Assembly (NCBI GenBank): GCA_964343265.1
Contig: CAYFIW010000050.1
Location: forward strand, 1 to 10,068
Direction: 5' to 3'
DNA from: CAYFIW01 sp964343265
GTDB lineage: Bacteria > Chloroflexota > Dehalococcoidia > Lucifugimonadales > UBA826
Length of the DNA: 10,068 bases
Positions 6,764 to 10,068 of the stretch are shown piece after piece (position 1 is the first letter of the stretch; each line of letters begins with the position of its first letter). Position numbers and translations under genes: made by a program. The notes beneath the pieces are model-generated. The model did no database searches. It saw only the letters and a program-made list of their open reading frames with translations, and had not been told where the DNA came from.

Positions 6764-7880
6764 TGTTTAGACTCCAAGGAGTCTTTTTCATTCTGATTGA
6801 TGGGCCAGGTTGTGTAATAGGGCCTGCTACCGGGTGTTTTTGCTCAACAAAAAAATCCCTCGCCCTGTAATGAGGTGATTCTAGTATTTCTGAAGTCGAG
6901 TATACGGGGAAACAAGGGATGCCCTTTCCAGATAATTTCTGGTATAAATCTGTTTTTGAAAATGGCGACATCCACTCGTAGATTCCGGCTTCTATTTCTT
7001 CGAAATTTTCCTTTCGCCCGTCTAATGTTTCAAAATCAGGATTCAAGGCCCACTCAGGGTTTCCCATTTCTTCGATTAGTGAAGTCCACCAATGGTCTGT
7101 ATGTATAGACATTGATACGTGGCCATCTTTACAGGGCCAAATCCATGTAAAAAACGACTTGAGGCGATTTTCAGGTAATAATGAGATGTCATGGGATGCC
7201 ATAGCAAAATTGCCACGAATATGATTCATCACGCTCTCTAACACCGCAACATCCACCATCTGTCCTTTACCGGTAATCTCGCGATGGGTTATGGCGGCCA
7301 TACATGCAGTGGCTGCGGTCCATCCACCAAAATATTCTGCGTTGTAGCCCCCACTTTTTAAAGGAGGCTGGGAGGAAAGGTCGGTTACTGTGAACGCAGG
7401 AGATTCATAACCAAGCCCTCCCATGTGCCATAGAATCAATTCGTTGGCGGCATAGTCTTTGTATGGACCTACCTGGCCAAAAGGGGTTATATATGCACCG
7501 ATTAGATTCCCATTCAATTTTTGGATTGTTTCAAAATCTAGATTTTGATTTGAAGCCTCTGTCGGACTAAGGTCACATATGAACAGATCAACTTGGTTTA
7601 GTAATGATAAGAATGATTGGTTATCCGCATCCTTATCTAAATCTAGTACTTTACTGCGTTTATTACCGTGCAAATATATGAATTGAAGACTTTTCTCCGG
7701 GTGAGAAATGTTATTTGGGAAAGGTCCGTGAAGCCTAGTTTCATGCCCAGTTTTAGGTTCAATCAATATAACGTCCGCTCCATAGTCGGCGAGCGCTTTA
7801 CCGCACATAGAAGCTGATCTTCCTCGACTTAGTTCGACAACTTTTATTCCATCAAGAGCTTTTTTGTCTGAGTTTTTCAT
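6764..7880 (-). CDS. CaiB/BaiF (class III) CoA-transferase A, 3' end lost in scaffold gap
   Basis: 372 residues are visible, from ATG 7878-7880 to a TPWSLN segment at the gap edge. The family's C-terminal tail (usually an AP-LG-H motif) should follow. Landmarks: LDGIKVVELSRG (residues 9-20), ADYGADVILIEP (31-42), GNKRSKVLDL (72-81), TPFGQVGPY (132-140), the glycine-rich MGGLGYES region (153-160) and ITGKGQMVDVAVLE. The catalytic Asp position of formyl-CoA transferase and CaiB appears to be Glu147 (AANELILW). This N-terminal style (LFGPFP-like segment, TPFGQ-GPY, Glu for Asp) is one I associate with the first half of tandem-domain CaiB proteins, so A and B may be one polypeptide. No Shine-Dalgarno is visible; the leader is nearly all A and T. 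Downstream of the metallophosphoesterase by 119 bp. Confidence 0.85.
6769..6784. repeat. Short inverted repeat at the gap edge
   Basis: AGACTCC and GGAGTCT form a perfect 7-base inverted repeat around AA, followed on the plus strand by a run of five T (6784-6788). It lies inside the coding sequence of CoA-transferase A, over the TPWSL codons that the family conserves, and begins six bases from the N run. A two-base loop is too tight for full pairing. It is most likely chance, but a fold-back sequence at a break in assembly is worth recording. Confidence 0.4.
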
Positions 7881-7999
7881 TATATTTTTTGATTTTGTTT
7901 TTCTAGTTTTGGGATTGTATTTGATTTTATTGAATATGTTTTCGTATCAGTAGAAACCTATCATTAACGGTTTAGAAATCTTTTATATCGTACGGTTTT
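7881..7999 (-). promoter_or_regulatory. AT-rich 119-bp spacer before CoA-transferase A with a weak -10-like site
   Basis: The spacer between the metallophosphoesterase stop and the CoA-transferase A start is markedly richer in A and T than its surroundings. On the minus strand it contains TACAAT (7914-7919, 5 of 6 to TATAAT), which would give a leader of about 27 nt, but there is no convincing -35 hexamer. There is no Shine-Dalgarno before the ATG. A short AAACC/GGTTT inverted repeat with a 10-base loop (around 7954-7973) is too weak to call a terminator. No small gene seen. Confidence 0.2.
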
Positions 8000-8722
8000 C
8001 TAGTTAAGAGAAACTTGGTTATAGCTAACGCCGTGTATTTTGTCTAGATCAACAACTGTGACAGAGCCGATTTTTCCTCCGATTCCCATAGGGCATCCAG
8101 AATAGATGGCTGTAACTCCGTTTTGTGATATGTCGGTGTGAACATCCCAGTGTCCTAGGGCTAGATAGTCACAATCCAGAGATGCGATTTCGTTTGGAAA
8201 AATCAATGAGGATCTTCCAGTTTCTCTCACGTCCTCCTCAAAATGGCCGTGGGCGAGCGAGACAAGCCATCTGTCTTCAGAAGATTTTGGCATTCCAGTT
8301 ATTGGCTTAAATTCCGGGCTATGTTCCTCCATGGCTTTCCCCCAGAAATCGACGTTTGAAATTGGAATTATTTGACCTTCCGGGTTGTTAAATATATGCA
8401 GGTTTTTTGGTGCATTATTGAATGCTTTGCGTTTGTATATAGACTGCTCGTCCATCAAGTCATGGTTTCCCGGTAGTAGTATAGTCGGAACGTCTAATCT
8501 GTTTATCTGCGTCAAAAAATATGAGACTACATCATCCTTTACTCTCTGGTTGTCAAATATGTCCCCAGGAAGGATAAGGAAATCTGCGTTAACGGATTTC
8601 ACCTTGTCAATGACCTTTTCCAAAGCAGGCTCAGAAACTGGGTGCCCGTGCGGGTCACCCAGATGTGTGTCAGATGTGTGCACGATCCGAACAGACGTGG
8701 ATGGCAGGTTTGACCTAGGCAA
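8000..8722 (-). CDS. Calcineurin-like metallophosphoesterase, SbcD/Mre11-type fold, standalone
   Basis: A 240-residue metallophosphoesterase with the complete dinuclear-metal signature: DTH (Asp18, His20), GDIFDN (Gly53, Asp54), GNHD (85-88, with Asn86 and His87), AHGH (157-160) and DYLALGHWDVH (185-195). HTSDTHLG and DYLALGH are most like SbcD/Mre11 nucleases and related phosphodiesterases. It lacks the C-terminal capping and SbcC-binding domain of true SbcD (usually around 400 residues), and no SbcC-type ATPase gene is adjacent. It could be a phosphodiesterase or phosphatase rather than a nuclease. The apparent start is TTG at 8720-8722, with only a weak AGAGA upstream. The next in-frame candidate, a GTG at residue 14, would cut into the first strand. 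The run of seven A at 8721-8727 makes an indel there conceivable. It lies 14 bp after the HSDL2-like SDR, so probably cotranscribed. Its link to the catabolic genes is unclear. Confidence 0.82.
   Translation of the reverse strand: MPRSNLPSTSVRIVHTSDTHLGDPHGHPVSEPALEKVIDKVKSVNADFLILPGDIFDNQRVKDDVVSYFLTQINRLDVPTILLPGNHDLMDEQSIYKRKAFNNAPKNLHIFNNPEGQIIPISNVDFWGKAMEEHSPEFKPITGMPKSSEDRWLVSLAHGHFEEDVRETGRSSLIFPNEIASLDCDYLALGHWDVHTDISQNGVTAIYSGCPMGIGGKIGSVTVVDLDKIHGVSYNQVSLN
8638..8662 (-). repeat. GC-rich hairpin inside the metallophosphoesterase 5' coding region
   Basis: CTGGGTG (8638-8644) pairs with CACCCAG (8656-8662), and inside it CCCG (8645-8648) pairs with CGGG (8651-8654) around a TG loop with one bulged T (8655). 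That makes 11 base pairs in a strong stem, unusual in this low-GC sequence, about 60-85 nt after the start codon. It covers the GDPHGHP codons just after the DTHL motif. It could slow translation or RNA decay, or be a by-product of coding. Confidence 0.45.
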
Positions 8723-8736
8723 AAAAATATTCTCTG

Positions 8737-9525
8737 TTAGAGGTTATTTTCCCTACAGACATCCTGATCAAACAGTATATTTCCCGTATATTCATTTGAT
8801 TGTTCACAGACCCAAACTCCAGCTTTCCCCATTTCATCTGCGGCTTCAAATTCCAATGTCGGATTGTCTGGATCGTTTTCCGCCCAAATATTTCCTGGGG
8901 TTTTGATTCTTCCCTGAGGGGAGAGAACATTTACTTTTATGTTGTCTGACTGAAGTTCTCTTGCTAATCCCTGAGAAAATCTTTCGAGAGCTGATTTAAC
9001 CATTCCATAAAAGCTTCCTTCTCTGCGGGAAGGAGTAGTGTCGTAAGGACCAGGTCCTGGGAATACTCCTGCTATTGAGGAAACATTAATGATGTCTCCG
9101 CCACCAGCATTTTTAAGATGTGGTAGAGCATATTTCATTAAAATTAAGGGTCCCTTAAGGTCGATTTGCCATATCAAATCTAGATGTCGGTCTTGGACCG
9201 TTTCTAGGTTTCCTGGGACCAGGATTGCGGCGTTGTTTACTATGATGTCCAGACCACCCAATTCTTCGACGGCTTCTTCAATACCAGAGGTGATACTTTC
9301 GGGATCTCTCATGTTCATCTGAACCGCTGCGGATTCACCACCTTCAGATCGAATCTCTTCGGCCACAGAGTGAATAGTTCCTGGGAGTCTCTTGTCGGTG
9401 ACTTCAACCGTTCGGGCTGCTATTGCGACTTTCGCTCCTGCCCTGGCAAAGTGCTTGGCCATGTATTCGCCTATGCCTCTGCTTGATCCGGTTACCAATG
9501 CGACTCTTCCTTCAAGGCTTCCCAT
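8737..9525 (-). CDS. SDR family oxidoreductase, HSDL2-like
   Basis: A 262-residue short-chain dehydrogenase/reductase. It has TGSSRGIG (residues 12-19), AAR at 36-38 (Arg38 favours NADP), NNAA (97-100), Ser150 in NVSS, and Tyr173 and Lys177 in YGMVK. The usual tetrad Asn is Asp122 (WQIDLKG). Between the second strand and its helix it carries an RLPGTIHSVAEEI insertion (46-58), the hallmark of the hydroxysteroid-dehydrogenase-like 2 (HSDL2) group, here without a C-terminal SCP2 domain. A further loop (about 158-171, GPYDTTPSRREGS) precedes the active-site Tyr. It starts at ATG 9523-9525 with AGGAG seven bases upstream. It lies 100 bp after the LLM gene and 14 bp before the metallophosphoesterase gene. 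It is likely a cytoplasmic NADP-dependent alcohol or ketone oxidoreductase; substrate unknown. Confidence 0.88.
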   Translation of the reverse strand: MGSLEGRVALVTGSSRGIGEYMAKHFARAGAKVAIAARTVEVTDKRLPGTIHSVAEEIRSEGGESAAVQMNMRDPESITSGIEEAVEELGGLDIIVNNAAILVPGNLETVQDRHLDLIWQIDLKGPLILMKYALPHLKNAGGGDIINVSSIAGVFPGPGPYDTTPSRREGSFYGMVKSALERFSQGLARELQSDNIKVNVLSPQGRIKTPGNIWAENDPDNPTLEFEAADEMGKAGVWVCEQSNEYTGNILFDQDVCRENNL

Positions 9526-9625
9526 GTAGATTACTCCTAGTAATATTTTTTTATTTCACAAAGTGTGTGTGGAATCGTAACTAAAAAAGTGACTTTAGAC
9601 CAATCCTATGAAGTTTTCTAGACTT
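9526..9625 (-). other. 100-bp spacer with an imperfect inverted repeat at the end of the LLM gene
   Basis: An imperfect inverted repeat (9607-9630, TATGAAGT against ACTTTCATA, one bulged base, seven-base loop) overlaps the stop codon of the edge LLM gene. It is not followed on the minus strand by a T run, so it is not a convincing intrinsic terminator. A TTGGTC hexamer with TACGAT 18 bp on is too weak to call a promoter. The AGGAG of the SDR gene lies at 9534-9538. Confidence 0.3.
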
Positions 9626-10068
9626 TCATATTAATTGCGAAGCTACTTCTTCGAGCTGTGCTATAGCTTCCTTCTCACCTGTACTTTCTATGGAGATAAC
9701 GGCCCTCTCCGCGCCTGCTGATTCAAAATCACTGATTAAATTAGCATCCGCAGGAACTCCATATACGGTTATACCAATTTCGGACGGATCTCTCCCTACT
9801 TCCTTTGAAAGATTTTCAATCTCTATTTTGCCAGCTTCGATGTCTTGAGGGTTTATCCGGTTTGGCATCCAAGCATCTCCCCAATCGACGATTCTCTTAA
9901 ATACATTTTTGGCGTGTCCCCCTAAATATATAGGTGGATGTGGTCTCTGAACTGGCCTAGGGAATGAATAAACAGGAGGAAAATCATAATATTTACCATG
10001 GTATTCGCTTTCTGTTTTGGTCCAGAGTTCTTTCATTGCCATGACAGATTCTTTTGTTTGAGTCCACC
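9626..10068 (-). CDS. LLM class flavin/F420-dependent oxidoreductase, partial (runs off the right edge)
   Basis: The last 146 residues of a third luciferase-like oxidoreductase. The frame stays open to the window end, with WTQTKESV preceding the first internal Met, so the ATG at 10040-10042 is not the true start; the gene's first half lies outside. The segment LWT..YHGKYYDF followed by PRPVQRPHPPIYLGG and then RIVDWGDAWMP is the typical C-terminal half of this family, in particular of predicted F420-dependent members (Rv2161c-like), where HGKYY...P-PVQ-PHPP is highly conserved. GRDPSEIGITVYG is the following family strand. Cofactor choice (F420 or FMN) cannot be decided from this part. It is the first visible gene of the minus-strand block, 100 bp before the HSDL2-like SDR. 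Confidence 0.85.
   Translation of the reverse strand, partial: WTQTKESVMAMKELWTKTESEYHGKYYDFPPVYSFPRPVQRPHPPIYLGGHAKNVFKRIVDWGDAWMPNRINPQDIEAGKIEIENLSKEVGRDPSEIGITVYGVPADANLISDFESAGAERAVISIESTGEKEAIAQLEEVASQLI

Noticed and set aside
6615..6777. Reading frames that pass straight through the N run and join the two CoA-transferase parts or add a start near 6777
   Set aside because: The N length is nominal. The residues read beyond the gap in these frames (for example CHIAAGG) do not match the family, whereas the separate frames on each side do.
7954..7973. AAACC/GGTTT inverted repeat as a terminator after the metallophosphoesterase gene
   Set aside because: Only five weak base pairs with a ten-base loop and no following T run.
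8660..8680. Two 10-base direct copies of CAGATGTGTG with one base between
   Set aside because: On the coding strand they encode part of the conserved HTSDTHLG metal-binding motif, whose repeated His/Thr/Ser/Asp codons explain the similarity. Not an independent repeat element.
8385..8906. A 173-codon plus-strand frame spanning the metallophosphoesterase and SDR genes
   Set aside because: It crosses the boundary of two real minus-strand genes and its translation shows no family features; a shadow frame.
1..10068. Mobile element, CRISPR array, toxin-antitoxin, phage defence or biosynthetic core gene
   Set aside because: I found no terminal inverted repeats, transposase or integrase motifs, regularly spaced repeats, or defence-type domains. 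The metallophosphoesterase alone is not evidence for a defence system.

Overview
The window is one stretch of a bacterial metagenome-style scaffold: it contains a placeholder gap of exactly 100 N (6664-6763). GC looks to be in the low 40s percent by eye. It is densely packed with genes for oxidative and CoA-dependent catabolism: three luciferase-like (LLM) flavin monooxygenases, two class III (CaiB/BaiF) CoA-transferase genes or gene parts, two short-chain dehydrogenases (SDRs), a non-classical SCP-x/thiolase-like protein paired with a DUF35 OB-fold/zinc-ribbon partner, and a VOC (glyoxalase-fold) protein. One metallophosphoesterase of the SbcD/Mre11 type sits among them. This mix, rich in paralogous flavin monooxygenases, CaiB proteins and SDRs, resembles marine SAR202-type Chloroflexota. 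That is an inference from gene content, not from a marker gene; no rRNA, tRNA or ribosomal protein gene is present to settle it.

Layout. A plus-strand pair (156-1328 and 1371-2531) encodes two distantly related LLM monooxygenases 42 bp apart. It converges on a long minus-strand block, with only 3 bp between the opposing stop codons (2531 and 2535). In transcription order, right to left, the minus block is: a partial LLM oxidoreductase running off the right edge (9626-10068); an HSDL2-like SDR (8737-9525); the metallophosphoesterase (8000-8722); CoA-transferase A (6764-7880, 3' end lost in the gap); CoA-transferase B (5503-6663, 5' end lost in the gap); a VOC protein (5076-5474); a DUF35 protein (4537-4959); a thiolase-like protein (3313-4491); and a second SDR (2535-3269). 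Spacers in the block are 14 to about 120 bp. The 116-bp spacer between the VOC and DUF35 genes holds a good sigma-70-like promoter, so the DUF35-thiolase-SDR genes may form their own transcription unit. Three of the minus-strand genes appear to start with TTG, two of them behind strong Shine-Dalgarno sequences.

How the genes could work together (inference). The flavin monooxygenases would oxygenate a cyclic, terpenoid or sterol-like compound. The SDRs would interconvert alcohols and ketones. The CoA-transferase(s) would activate the resulting acid as a CoA thioester. The thiolase-like/DUF35 pair would cleave the side chain, by analogy with the Ltp2-ChsH2 retro-aldolase of steroid catabolism. 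No substrate can be read from the sequence. I see no mobile element, CRISPR array, phage gene, toxin-antitoxin pair or RNA gene, and nothing that clearly amounts to an undescribed system. The most unusual points are the catalytic-residue substitutions in both CoA-transferase parts and the unresolved question of whether they are one fused protein or two.
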